In this document: positions 55,551 through 64,000 of the stretch, in pieces
How the letters are laid out: each line of letters starts with the position of its first letter
Position numbering within the stretch: position 1 is the first letter of the stretch
Origin: Gaeumannomyces sp. JS-464
Taxonomy: Eukaryota > Ascomycota > Sordariomycetes > Magnaporthales > Magnaporthaceae
Length of the DNA: 64,000 bases
NCBI GenBank assembly: GCA_002197995.1
Contig: NGZR01000001.1
Location: 13,659,501 to 13,723,500 of the forward strand
Direction of reading: 5' to 3'
Position numbers and translations under genes: made by a program
The notes under the pieces: generated by a model
Database searches by the model: none
What the model saw: only the letters and a program-made list of their open reading frames with translations
Told to the model about the DNA's origin: nothing

Positions 55551-57330
55551 TAAGTAAAATTTGCACTTTTTATAAATGCATTTTTGCTTAAAAAAAGTGC
55601 AAATGTTTAAAATGTTTTAAATTAACGCTAAAATGGTTTTCGGGTTTTAGCGTAGCCTTTTTTAGCTCGCTTACGTTATTAAACTGGTAATTAGCGTATT
55701 TAACTTTTTATTGGTCGTTAAATTACGATAAAGGTTAACCGTTATCTTTTTTCGCTAAAATAGCGTAGCATAACGTGCTATTTGGGTGTTTTAAAACTTT
55801 AACGTTTTAAAAACATTTCGAAACGTTAAAAGGTGTAAAAGCGCGCTAATTTTTCCAGTTTATTTGGTTTTCGCGAATTATAAGTATAAAGGTTTCGCCG
55901 TTCGAGCTTTTTGCTCGTTTTTAAAACTCGGCCGTTTTAAAGTTTTAACCGTCCTAGTTTACTTTCGCGTTAATGTTTAAGTTTTTAAAACCGCGAAAAA
56001 AACGGGTTTAACTTAAAAGCTTTATTATATCGTTTGTTAAAATTGCTTTTTTTATGCCTTAAAATAAACGGCGTTATTTTCCTTTTTCAAATTTATAAAC
56101 CCGGAAATAATGCGTTACTCGCTTTCGCTATCGTATTTAAGTTTTATAACCCGAAGCATAATAATATTTCGTGGTTTTCGAAAGTACCGTTCGGTAGCTT
56201 TTTTATCGAATTAGTATATAACGCATAGTTCGTCGTAGTAATACGTTTAGTTAAACGCCGGTCCGGGGCATAGCTTTTTTTATACCAGGCTTTTTTACGT
56301 TCGTTAAAAGTTAGCTATTTGGCGGTTATTATCCCGTTAAAAGCAATTGGCTTTAATGTAGCCGGTTTAGCCGCATTTAAAGCATTTCCCGTTTTTTAAG
56401 TTTTGCTTTTGCTTTTTTTACTACCTTTATTACTAGTAAACAGTTCCCGCACTAAGGTTTATAAGGTTTAAATGCGTTTTATAAGCCGTAATAAGTTGCG
56501 ATTTAGCCTTTTTCTGGTTAACTTTGTTATTTTATGCCACATTTTTAAAACTATATCTTTTTTTTCCTATTATCGTTCGTATAATTTATCGGTAATACGG
56601 GCCGCGTTTTTAACGTAGTTCGTAAAAAAACTCGGGGCGATTTTGCTTTGCAAATTCGTTTTTTACGTTTTCGCGCAACCCGTTATAAAAGTGCAGCATT
56701 AACGTAACGTCGTTCCAATTAAATTTAATATTAATCCGTTAAAAGTTCGCAGCGTATTTAATAGCGGGCTTTCGCTATTTAAAAACCAGCAAGTTTTTTT
56801 CGGCGATTCGGGTTTTACCGATTATTTTAAACACTTTTTTAACCTTTTTTTTAAAGGTTTCGAAATTAGCGAAAATAATTTTAATAATTTCTTAGCTATT
56901 TTTATATCCTTTAAGGTAATCGCTTTAAGTTAGTTAAACCTATTTTTTCACTTTGCCGTTTAACTTAATAGCAGTATAAATAACCTTTTATTCCTCGTTT
57001 ACGAATTGCTATTTGTAAAACTTAAAATAGCTTTTGCATTCGGTAAAAAACGATTTAAGCTTACCATTTTTCCTTTCGTAAAAATCCGAAAACGGAAATT
57101 TGTACGCTCGAACTGCGATAAGTGTTTTAAAAAATACCAACTTCGTAGTAAATTGCTTTACTTCGGTTTAGCTTTTAGCGATTTCGTTCGCTATAAACTT
57201 AAAAAGGCTAACCGTGTTAATAGCTTTTTCCAAGTCGTATTTAACACCGTTAAAGGTAAAAACCGTAGTTTTTTCCATTTTAAACTTTTTGTTACTGCTT
57301 GTTATAAATGCATTATCCTTTTTTTTAACG
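55551..57330 (-). pseudogene. Gypsy-A gag (inner element)
   Basis: Minus-strand counterpart of copy A gag. The capsid lies at about 57,330-56,450, the knuckle at about 56,385-56,338 (CFKCG-stop-TGYIKANC), then CX4CX2H-type motifs, the last near 55,590 at the Fot1 edge. Plus-strand open frames such as 57,006-57,353 are shadows of it. Confidence 0.75.
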
Positions 57331-57355
57331 AGGTATTAAATAAGATTAGTTAAAA

Positions 57356-57806
57356 TGTTATAATTAAAGGTTTGCTTTTAAAGTAAAGCATTTCGGGGGT
57401 GGATAAGATAGTATCGTTACGTTTGGTTATAAAAAAACACGTAACTTAAAAGGATAATTTAATTGCTTGCTTTAAAAAATGCTTAAAAGCTAACTTAGGT
57501 TAATTAAGTTAATGCAAAAGCTTTAGCTAAAACTACTTAGGATAATAGGAAATCTTTCCCCTTTTTATAATAACTTCGTTTGCTTTATAGCTTTTTAAAT
57601 ATGTTAGCTATATTTATAGCTAACATATTCCCGTTAAATATGTTAACTATGTTTATAGCTAACATATCCCCGTTAAATATGTTAGCTATGTTTATAGCTA
57701 ATATATTTTACGTGTATTATATAATTTAAGCGTTAAGGTAAGCCGTTTTAACCTTTTCGCTTATCCTGGTTACCTTATATCCCTTTTTTAAAACGCGGTC
57801 GTAACA
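57356..57806 (-). repeat. Gypsy-A LTR (inner element, 5')
   Basis: Plus-strand edges TGTTATAATTAAAG and GCGGTCGTAACA. It shares type-2 palindromes with the 32,260 LTR. Confidence 0.84.
57597..57710 (-). repeat. tandem palindromic repeats in Gypsy-A U3, type 2 (second LTR)
   Basis: Three tandem ATATGTTAGC...GCTAACATAT units, homologous to those at 32,494-32,606. Confidence 0.86.
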
Positions 57807-58691
57807 TATATGCTACATACTAATTCGATAAAAAAGCTATTAAATAGTACTTTTAGGAACCACGAAATATCGCTATATTTAAAGCTATAAAAGTCGAATG
57901 CGATAGCGAGGGAAAGTAGCGCGTTATTTCCGGGCTTACAAATTTAAAAGGGGAAAACGACGCCGTCCTTCGTGGAATTTAAAAAAGGGCAATCCTAGCA
58001 AGCGATATAAAAAAAACGGGTTCGATAAAAAAAGCTTTTAAGTTAAACTTATTTCCTTCGTAAACCCGAGGATTTAAACACCGACGCGAAAGCGAACCGA
58101 AACGGTTAAAGCTTTAAAACGACCGAATTTTAAAAACGAGCAAAAAGCTCGGGCGGCGTAACCTTTATACCTATAATTTGTAAAAACCAAGCAAATTGAA
58201 AAAACTAGCGCGCTTTTACGCTTTTCGACGTTTCGGAATGTTTTTAAAACGTTAAAGTTTTAAAATACCCTAACGGATTATTATGCCATACCACCCCGGT
58301 TAAAAAAAACGACGGCCGACTTTTATCGTAGTTCGTTAATAATTAAAAAGTTAAATACGTAAACACTAGGTTTAAAAATGCAAACTACCAACTACTTAAA
58401 CATCGATTTAATGCACTTTAAGTACTTGTACTTTTTTTAGGCAAAATGCATTTACGAGGAGTGCAAATTCCACTTTAAACCTAAGTTAAAGTACGACTTT
58501 TTTCCATAAAAGCTTAGGAACGAACCTAAAGTTAAACCACGATTAGCATTTTAATTATTACGGTGGGAATTAACTAATATTAATAAATTCGTTACAACTT
58601 TTAAACCCAGCGGGAAATACCCGATGCTATGTATTATAAGCACGTTCGATTAGGGAAAGTACGAAATCGAAAAGTGCAAAATGCACGTATT
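57807..58691 (+). mobile_element. outer Gypsy-A element, 3' part
   Basis: Resumes the outer element exactly where it stopped at 32,259: TATAT then GCTACATACTAATT, aligning to copy A TATGCGATATATACTAATT. It continues through the CX4CX2H region (KCIYEECKFH near 58,450; KYEIEKCKMH near 58,670) and ends abruptly at about 58,691 against the GH95 pseudogene. Pol and 3' LTR are missing. Confidence 0.8.
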
Positions 58692-59061
58692 GCGGCCGTT
58701 TTTTTGCATTCGTTTAAAATGCTTAAATATAAAATCGTAAAATTCCGGCGTATGTGCGAAGCATTATTAATATAAAACCCATTTTTAGTAAATTACTTTA
58801 TATGTAAATGGGAAAAGCGTATTTGTAATAAATGCGGGTTAGTAATTTAAATTAATATTAATGGTAAATTTAAACCTTTACGTTAAATTAAAACTATCGT
58901 TCCAAATGCTTTGCAAATTCGCCGGTAGCGTTTTCGGCCTCGCCTTTGCGATAAGCAAGTAACGGGTAAAATACTAGTATAGCGTTAAAATTTCCGGGTT
59001 AAACGTGTTAGTTAAACCACGGAATTTATCCGCCGTAGGTTTAAACTTTTACGCGCTAAAC
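58692..59061 (-). pseudogene. GH95 alpha-L-fucosidase, central part
   Basis: Minus-strand continuation of the GH95 gene beyond the LTR-element insertion: KFKPTADKFRGLTNTF, LTLY-YFTRYLLIAKARP, TLPANLQSIWNDSFN, then the catalytic-region block FTININ-NY-PA and RMQKNGRNT at the truncated end. The N-x-N pair of the TININ block matches the paired Asn of the GH95 active site. Stops are RIP-type. Confidence 0.78.
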
Positions 59062-59210
59062 TGTCACGGCACGCGTGGGGTCACCCCACGCACGGGCCTC
59101 CAGGCACCACTAGATAGAGATTTCCTCCCAGGCGGGGCCTCCGGCCCCAACCTGCTTTAAATAACAATCTTCTTTGCCGCCCATTTGCTTAACCCCTACC
59201 CGTCGTAACA
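59062..59210 (+). repeat. TRIM-like element 5' LTR
   Basis: TGTCACGGCACGCGTGGGG at the start with a GTGGGGTCACCCCAC hairpin, CTTTAAATAACA inside, end CGTCGTAACA. A few differences from the 3' LTR. Confidence 0.9.
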
Positions 59211-59726
59211 AATGGTAGCAATTCCGGATAACAAGGACACCGGCCCTCCGCGCGAGGGGAAATCGCACGCGCAAAGCTCCCAAATCGAGTAAAGCCGTCC
59301 CATTAGGGCGCCGCCACCAAACCTGTCGAACCAAACCTTCGGCAATCGGAAACGCCTTTCCAGACCAAAGGCCAAAGCCGTCTTCCCCCGAGGCGCACGC
59401 CACCAAAAGTTGATCCAGATTATCGACGTCGCTCCAGAATAGCGATTGGAAGCCTCCAAACGAGGCAAGCCGTCTCCGACCGAGGCGCGCCGTTAATCGC
59501 CGTCCCCTTCGTTGGGCCCGACGCACGCTTCCCCTATTAAAATCAACCCTCCGTTAAAATGCCCTCACCTTCACGCCAAAGGGCCTTCCCCAAATCAAAA
59601 GGCCGACCAGCCTGCACCTGCCCGCACCTGCAAGGTTGCCACCTTTCCTAACGCGACGCGCCCTCGCACAAAATTCCCTCGCACAGGGCCCCCTCGCCAC
59701 CCACTTCGACGTTTGGCTTCAACAAC

Positions 59727-60344
59727 TTGGCTTGCCGCAAATGCGCACGCATTTTCCGATCCCGCACCAAGCTTATAAAGCACGTTTGGAGTGACGCATG
59801 TGGCCTTGCACCGTTAAAACCGGCCCTGCCTCCCTCGCCGCCACCGTCACCTCCTCCGGCCTTGCCTTCCTCGCCGGCATTTTCGAAAGCACGGCCTGCC
59901 CTACTCCGTTTGCCGCCGCTACGCCCATTTGACGATTTCGATACGAGAATGGCTTTTATTAAAAAAAGGCTGCGACGTGAGCGCCTACGCTCTCCGTCCC
60001 TTCCGGCCCGATCTCCCTCGCCGGCCCCGTCGATACGCGGGTTGCAAAAGCAATGGGAAGAGGTATCCGCAAGCTTGGATAGGTATAAGGAAAAAAGGGA
60101 CGCCCGGCGCACGCGCCGGCGCGAAGAAGAGCTCCAACGTGCACAAAAGCCTCGGGCACGTACAAGAGCCCCGAGCACGCACAAGAGTCCCAGAGCCTTT
60201 GGCACCTACCAGAGCCTCCGGCACGCACAAAAGCCCCGGCACATACCAGAGCCTTTGGCACGCATAAGACCTTCGCGCACGCACGAGGCCTACCGACCCC
60301 GATCCCTTGGCAGGCCCGACGGCTGTCACAAATTACACGGATAG
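59727..60344 (+). CDS. C2HC zinc-finger, Pro/Arg-rich protein of TRIM-like element
   Basis: Open frame of 205 codons inside the element, with no ATG at its upstream edge; it may begin further upstream (in-frame APSPPTSTFGFNNL precedes). A zinc finger, CRKCARIFRSRTKLIKHVW then SDAC, gives C-X2-C-X12-H-X5-C. A Pro/Ser-rich stretch follows (PALPPSPPPSPPPALPSSP), then a basic segment with possible coiled coil (LQKQWEEVSASLDRYKEKRD, ARRTRRREEEL). The tail is built from imperfect short repeats (about 60,140-60,290). Single C2HC fingers after Pro-rich linkers occur in fungal LTR-element gag-like proteins as I recall, so a gag-like nucleic-acid-binding role is plausible. Function unproven. Confidence 0.5.
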   Translation: MACRKCARIFRSRTKLIKHVWSDACGLAPLKPALPPSPPPSPPPALPSSPAFSKARPALLRLPPLRPFDDFDTRMAFIKKRLRRERLRSPSLPARSPSPAPSIRGLQKQWEEVSASLDRYKEKRDARRTRRREEELQRAQKPRARTRAPSTHKSPRAFGTYQSLRHAQKPRHIPEPLARIRPSRTHEAYRPRSLGRPDGCHKLHG

Positions 60345-60442
60345 GAGGCAATTGAAAAGGGCTACTTTTGGAAAGGAATCATTTGTATTTGGAGGATTTG
60401 GGAGCACCGAGGACGGTGCGATCTTCTTCTGTGGCCGGCAAT

Positions 60443-60590
60443 TGTCACGGCACGCGTGGGTCACCCTACGCACGGGCCTCCAGGCACCACTAGATAGAGA
60501 TTTCCTCCCAGGCGGGGCCTCCGGCCCCAACCTGCTTTAAATAACAATCTTTTTTGCCGCCCATTTGCTTGACCCCTACCCGTCGTGACA
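60443..60590 (+). repeat. TRIM-like element 3' LTR
   Basis: 148 bp, TGTCACGGCACGCGTGGG to CGTCGTGACA, followed by TAAAC. Confidence 0.9.
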
Positions 60591-61560
60591 TAAACGAAAT
60601 ACTTAAGCTAAGCTTAACGCGGCCCGCTAATACTTTGTAATTTTTAATATGGTTAGTTCGAATAGCGTAATAGCTTTTCGCGAACGCGCGGGCGAGGTTG
60701 GCAAAAACGGCGGATTACAAATCGCTTTTTGCTTTGCGAAAAATCGTTTACGCGGACTAATAAATAACGGCCGAATCGGCGCCGTTAACAGTAATAATAT
60801 TTCCGGACTTTTTAATAATGCCGCCCGTAATAACGACTTTAGCTCCGGCGGTAAAAGAGATAAAATTGCCGCCGTTTATAACGATAATATCGTTGTTAAA
60901 AGCGTTGGCCGAATTTTATCCGAAGGCGAACGTTTAACGCAAATCGAAAAATACGGCGCCGCTTTTGCTAGCCGAAATTTGGACGGCGATAATATTTTTA
61001 AAAAAGCTGGCCAAATATTCCCTTTTAAAAGCCACGCCACCTACGGTGTAATAAACCCCGCCGATAGCCTCGCCCAAATCCAACTATCGCTCGTAGCCAT
61101 TAACTAATTTTGAAACTCCTTTTATTAAAATGCTAAATTTGCTAAAGTAATCGTAATTGCGTATCGAGTTAAATGTCCCGGCGTAATTAATTAACGCGAT
61201 ATTATATGCGCCGTTAAAGTCGTTATTTACGATTATGGAACAAATCCAGCCCAGGTTAAATAAGGCGTTGCGGTTAACGCGGTCCATTTTAGTGCCGGAC
61301 CAAAACGAATCCTCGTTAAGCATAATCGTTTTAAAAATAGCGCTACCGAGGAGCGAAAAGTTAAAACGCCCGTTACCGATAAGAAAGCTATCGTTGTAAA
61401 TAGTGCCGGCCGACGTTTGCCATATGCGCATAAGGTTAAATGCCGAGTTGGGCGGCGTAATATTTATAACAATAGCGCCGACTATTATTTAACCCGCGGC
61501 TAACGCCGAAGCGAAAGCATTAAGTCCGTCCCGAACTGAAAGTATAGTGTTTTAACGAAA
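60591..61560 (-). pseudogene. GH95 alpha-L-fucosidase, N-terminal part
   Basis: Exo-acting 1,2-alpha-L-fucosidase family. Minus strand: signal-peptide-like LNAFASALAAG near 61,520, then IWQTSAGTIYND, FLIGNGRFNFSLLGS, LNEDSFWSGTKMDR, LINYAGTFNSIRNYD, VNGYER, IGGVYYTVGGVAFKREYL, IIAVQISASKSGAVFFD, FISFTAGAKV and NIITVNGADSAVIY. This is the GH95 N-terminal beta domain in order. Two open blocks (61,084-61,431 and the antisense image 60,649-61,107) reflect light RIP here. The gene runs on at 59,061 after the TRIM-like insertion. It would have been a secreted glycosidase of about 800 residues; now split, truncated and with stops. Confidence 0.82.
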
Positions 61561-62560
61561 GCGCGTGCACGCGTCGGTTTGTTAATGCCAAAGTGTTTGT
61601 TATTTTGGGCCCTTTTATAGCTTTGGTGGTTATTAACCCTATATTTATATCGAACTATAATATACAGCTTATATTTGTTATAACGAGTGCATAACCGCCA
61701 TACGGGGAATGCGTATGCGAGCTTGGAAAATTTTTAACTAATGCCCGTTATCGCGTGGCAAATGCAAAAGCCTAACGAGCTAAGCGGAGTTTTGGGTGTT
61801 CGCGATAAGGGGTCCCGATTTGGCACTATAATAGTTCCGCAAGTTTATATATGTTTTTTTGCTTTTATTAATTGTGTTTTACTCGACGGCATACGACTGT
61901 AAGTTTGGGTTGTTAACTACCGGAACGGGATTTACCCGGATTAGCCGGACTATGTACAAGCGCCGCCGCTTCGGCCGGCTATCTTTACATGCTCCTCGAA
62001 ACGAACTAATGCGGGGAAGGAGGAGAAAACAAACGAATAACAGGGATAAACCGACGAGGAGGCCAAATTTATTAAAAACAAGTACTTACCCAGATTTACT
62101 TTATCACCCGACGAACGCAAAATTTTCCCGACGGTTTTTTTAATAGCCCTGCTTTTAGCATCCTTATACGTTATAAAAGAGCGGATAAAATAGCGATTCG
62201 TAAAGTTTTGGCAAAAAAGCTCGCGAATGGGCGACGCGAAATTTTCCACCTTGCTAGCCAATTTTATTTGCCTCCGGTAATTTAACAACGGTGGTATCCA
62301 TAACGGTGGAAGGATATACGGAGGCCATAACACCGGCTGCGAGGCGATAAAGCCCACAATGGCACAAAAAAATAACACCCGCGGGGACGGTTTTTCCACG
62401 GAACTAACAGGGATTAAAATGTGTGGCCAAAAGGTTTAAAGTGGTAATTGTTTGCGAAACACGCTACTGTTTATTTGTCCATTTTTTTTTATCCATGTTC
62501 TCGTTTTTAAAATGGCCGATCCCCCATTCGACCTAATCCCCGCGAGGAAAAGGAAAGCTA
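61561..62560. other. spacer between GH95 and HET remnants
   Basis: Presumed upstream region of the GH95 gene, AT-rich and RIP-like to about 62,400, then ordinary composition. A 149-codon minus-strand frame (61,950-62,399) begins with a hydrophobic stretch (VLFFCAIVGFIASQPVLW) but shows no domain. A plus-strand frame at 61,859-62,143 overlaps it. Neither is supported as a gene. Confidence 0.3.
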
Positions 62561-62569
62561 CCGCAGCAT

Positions 62570-62995
62570 TTGCTGCGTAGCATCCATGCGGTAGTTCTCG
62601 CTCCGCTGCATCAGCCTACGGTGACTGATGGGATCTCTAATACTGGGGCAGAAAGACCGGTCGACACAAACGATCTAGGCGTCGGGCTCCGAGCCGGCGA
62701 CCACGAAACGATCGAGCACCATGTCAATGCTCTTGAATGGCGCACCCACAGTGCATGGCCGTCTCGGAGGTTCTTCATGGCCTCCGACGGACGGTTTGGG
62801 TTGGCTCCTAGGAGCCTGACGTCTTCTAACGAGGTATGGCTTCTAGAAGGAGGCAGGACCCCATTTATCCTGCGCAAGGGTTACGACGGCGAAAGCTACA
62901 GCCTGTTGGGGGAGGCGTTTGTCCACGTCATGATGTATGGAAAACTCGCAACCCCCGAGCTCCTCGATCGGATGGGACCGGTAATACTGAAGTGA
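62570..62995 (+). pseudogene. HET-type incompatibility protein, C-terminal fragment
   Basis: Open frame ending at a TGA at 62,995. It carries the C-terminal tail typical of HET-6-type heterokaryon-incompatibility proteins: RRFFMASDGRFGLAPRS, DEVWLLEGGRTPFILR, ESYSLLGEAFVHVMMYG and LLDRMGPVILK. The N-terminal HET domain that would trigger the cell-death reaction is absent upstream; the sequence before 62,560 is unrelated AT-rich DNA. No RIP stops. The frame at its left edge has no convincing start, so it is read as a truncated remnant, unless an upstream exon lies hidden. Confidence 0.75.
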
Positions 62996-63920
62996 GAAGA
63001 GATTTGCTCAGGTCAAGGAGAGCCATGTGTGTGCTTCTTTTATTCAATAACCTTCGCAGGCGCATAATACCTGTGCAGTTGGGTAATTAACGGAGTAGAG
63101 ACAGCCCCCGAAGTATGTAAAGTACATGATAACGAACCGCGAAAGCACTCAAGAAGCATGATATGGAAAGGAAGAGCGGGACTGAAAGCAGGATACCCGA
63201 TGAAACCGACCTGGAGTGGACAAAAATCAAAACTCTGTAATAATACCTAATTATCTAATGATTTTCCATTTAAAAAAATCATCGATAATACACTTTTCCA
63301 AATTCTCCGGCTCTATATAAAAATTTCTTGGACTTTTCTTAGCAAAAGCAGAAAGGGGGCAAACACGGCCATTTCCAAACTTTAACCCGAAAAAGCCCTA
63401 TACTTAACATACATTTTTCCCTTCAAACTAATAACTCCTCTTATATCTTTCTGTCCGATTTCGCATAAAGAACTATCACCTGTATATTCTAATAATAAAA
63501 TCCAAAGCTGCCGTTTATTATCACCGTTTTTTATATCATTATAACTAAAAAGTCTAGCTGGATTTTTCATATAACGTAGCTCATTAGTGAGTGCCACACA
63601 TCACATCCTATCACCACCCAACCGGGCACCAGTTAACTGTACAACCAGCAGGCTGCGAAAGTTTTTAAAGCCGTTTTTCCTAACGAGGCAACTGCCCTAG
63701 CCAACTCGGCAAATCTACATAGGTATAATTGGGTAGGGAGCGTCCCTGCCATTTCCTGTTGGTGACTGGCGCCTGCATACCGGCTTCCTAACTTGGGCGG
63801 CTGGGCCGAGTTGCTTCTTTCCGTTGGTTCATCTGGCTATAAACACCTGGGCGTTGTTAAAATGACAAATGTCACATGCCCCTGGTTAGTGACTGGGAGC
63901 ACGAGCTATACCAGGCGCCT
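62996..63920. other. non-RIPed intergenic region
   Basis: 3' flank of the HET fragment and upstream region of the gene at the window end. AT-rich at 63,230-63,600 but without RIP character. A minus-strand run from an ATG near 63,570 (MKNPARLFSYNDIKNGDNKR, then LWILLLEYTGDSSLCEI) to a stop at 63,382 is open for about 62 codons and unrecognised. AATCATCGATAAT-like inverted words occur near 63,255-63,292. Confidence 0.35.
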
Positions 63921-63926
63921 GTTATG

Positions 63927-63933
63927 TATATAA
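63927..63933 (+). promoter_or_regulatory. TATA box of gene at window end
   Basis: TATATAA in TGTATATAAGGCC, followed by a CT-rich stretch (CCTTTCCCACCTTTCACAG) and an ATG 53 bp later, a common fungal core-promoter arrangement. Confidence 0.5.
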
Positions 63934-63985
63934 GGCCATAACCTTTCCCACCTTTCACAGAGACACTCTGCTAGACAAGCAAGCA

Positions 63986-64000
63986 ATGCAAGGAATCTTA
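63986..64000 (+). CDS. possible start of a gene cut by the window
   Basis: ATGCAAGGAATCTTA (MQGIL) after a TATA box and the context CAAGCA. Only five codons are in the window, so identity is unknown and the start is a proposal from promoter spacing. Confidence 0.3.

Larger units (their letters stand above)
32260..57806 (-). mobile_element. inner Gypsy-A element with nested insertions
   Basis: Inverted Gypsy-A inserted into the outer one. Read on the minus strand: 5' LTR 57,806-57,356, gag and knuckle to about 55,551, a gap filled by later insertions, RT block 43,892-43,817, RNase H, integrase and chromodomain 35,590-33,500, and 3' LTR 32,704-32,260. Flanks TATAT at 32,255-32,259 and 57,807-57,811 fit a 5-bp target duplication. 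Both LTRs carry the same type-2 tandem palindromes, unlike the outer LTR, which supports their being a pair. Protease and most of RT are missing, replaced by copy C and other insertions. Confidence 0.75.
59062..60590 (+). mobile_element. TRIM-like non-autonomous LTR element, 1.5 kb
   Basis: Two near-identical LTRs (149 and 148 bp; TGTCACGG...CGTCGTGACA) flank 1.23 kb of GC-rich, un-RIPed sequence, with target duplication TAAAC (59,057-59,061 and 60,591-60,595). No protease, RT or integrase. TGGTAGCAATTCC just inside the left LTR may be a primer-binding site (partial initiator-tRNA match). Inserted in the GH95 pseudogene. Confidence 0.9.

Noticed and set aside
60649..61107. 152-codon plus-strand frame
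   Set aside because: Antisense of the GH95 pseudogene, whose minus-strand reading carries the conserved blocks.
61950..62399. 149-codon minus-strand frame with hydrophobic start
   Set aside because: No domain, overlapped by another frame, no supporting context; noted only in the spacer entry.
1..64000. tRNA and rRNA genes
   Set aside because: No cloverleaf-like or rRNA-like segment was seen by eye; a covariance-model search would be decisive.

Overview
This window looks like a repeat-choked, partly silenced region of a filamentous ascomycete (Pezizomycotina). The evidence is small GT-AG introns of 56-69 bp, a fungal MFS transporter, fungal GH78 and GH95 glycosidase remnants, a HET-type heterokaryon-incompatibility protein tail, Tad1-like LINEs, Fot1/pogo-like and MULE DNA transposons, and fungal Ty3/Gypsy and Ty1/Copia elements. 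Most repeats carry the footprint of repeat-induced point mutation (RIP): CpA to TpA on both strands, so Gln and Trp codons have become stops, Asp became Asn and His or Cys became Tyr. I see no undamaged complete gene.

Layout. 1-3.5 kb: minus-strand Tad1-like LINE (copy 1), cut by the window edge, preceded by a stray LINE 3'-tail module. 4.9-7.8 kb: Gypsy-A copy A (LTR, gag, CCHC knuckle, CX4CX2H motifs, protease), broken by a 430-bp palindromic MITE at 7.8-8.2 kb beside a Tc1-like HTH fragment. 8.5-13.3 kb: a GC-rich, low-RIP island with an MFS transporter (five exons, six single-base deletions) and broken pieces of a THI5/SsuA-like binding protein, an ankyrin repeat and an alpha-L-rhamnosidase. 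13.6-15 kb: a Gypsy integrase/chromodomain remnant. 15.7-28.2 kb: two head-to-tail LINE copies, copy 2 lightly and copy 3 heavily mutated. 28.2-30.65 kb: a MULE transposase remnant.

30.66-58.7 kb is one nested structure. An outer Gypsy-A is split by an inverted inner Gypsy-A (32,260-57,806, flanked by TATAT). The inner element is split by Gypsy-B (35,591-43,816, TSD TAAAT, itself carrying a MITE). It also holds a truncated Copia LTR carrying a MITE, another Gypsy-A copy split by a full Copia (44,971-52,564), and a Fot1-like element (53,690-55,548). 58.7-61.6 kb: a GH95 alpha-L-fucosidase pseudogene split by a young 1.5-kb non-autonomous LTR element (TSD TAAAC). 62.6-63 kb: tail of a HET-type gene. 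The last bases look like the promoter and start of another gene.

The most distinctive signals are these. Three exactly 430-bp MITEs and the Fot1-like element share an outer end, followed by a word duplicated at 17-18 bp spacing; the word differs between elements, and one MITE has different words at its two ends. Open or formerly open antisense frames lie in the 3' regions of LTR elements. The Gypsy-A LTRs carry subfamily-specific tandem palindromes. The LINEs tend to sit against 3'-tail modules of other copies. Coordinates of degenerate elements are approximate unless a terminus is stated.
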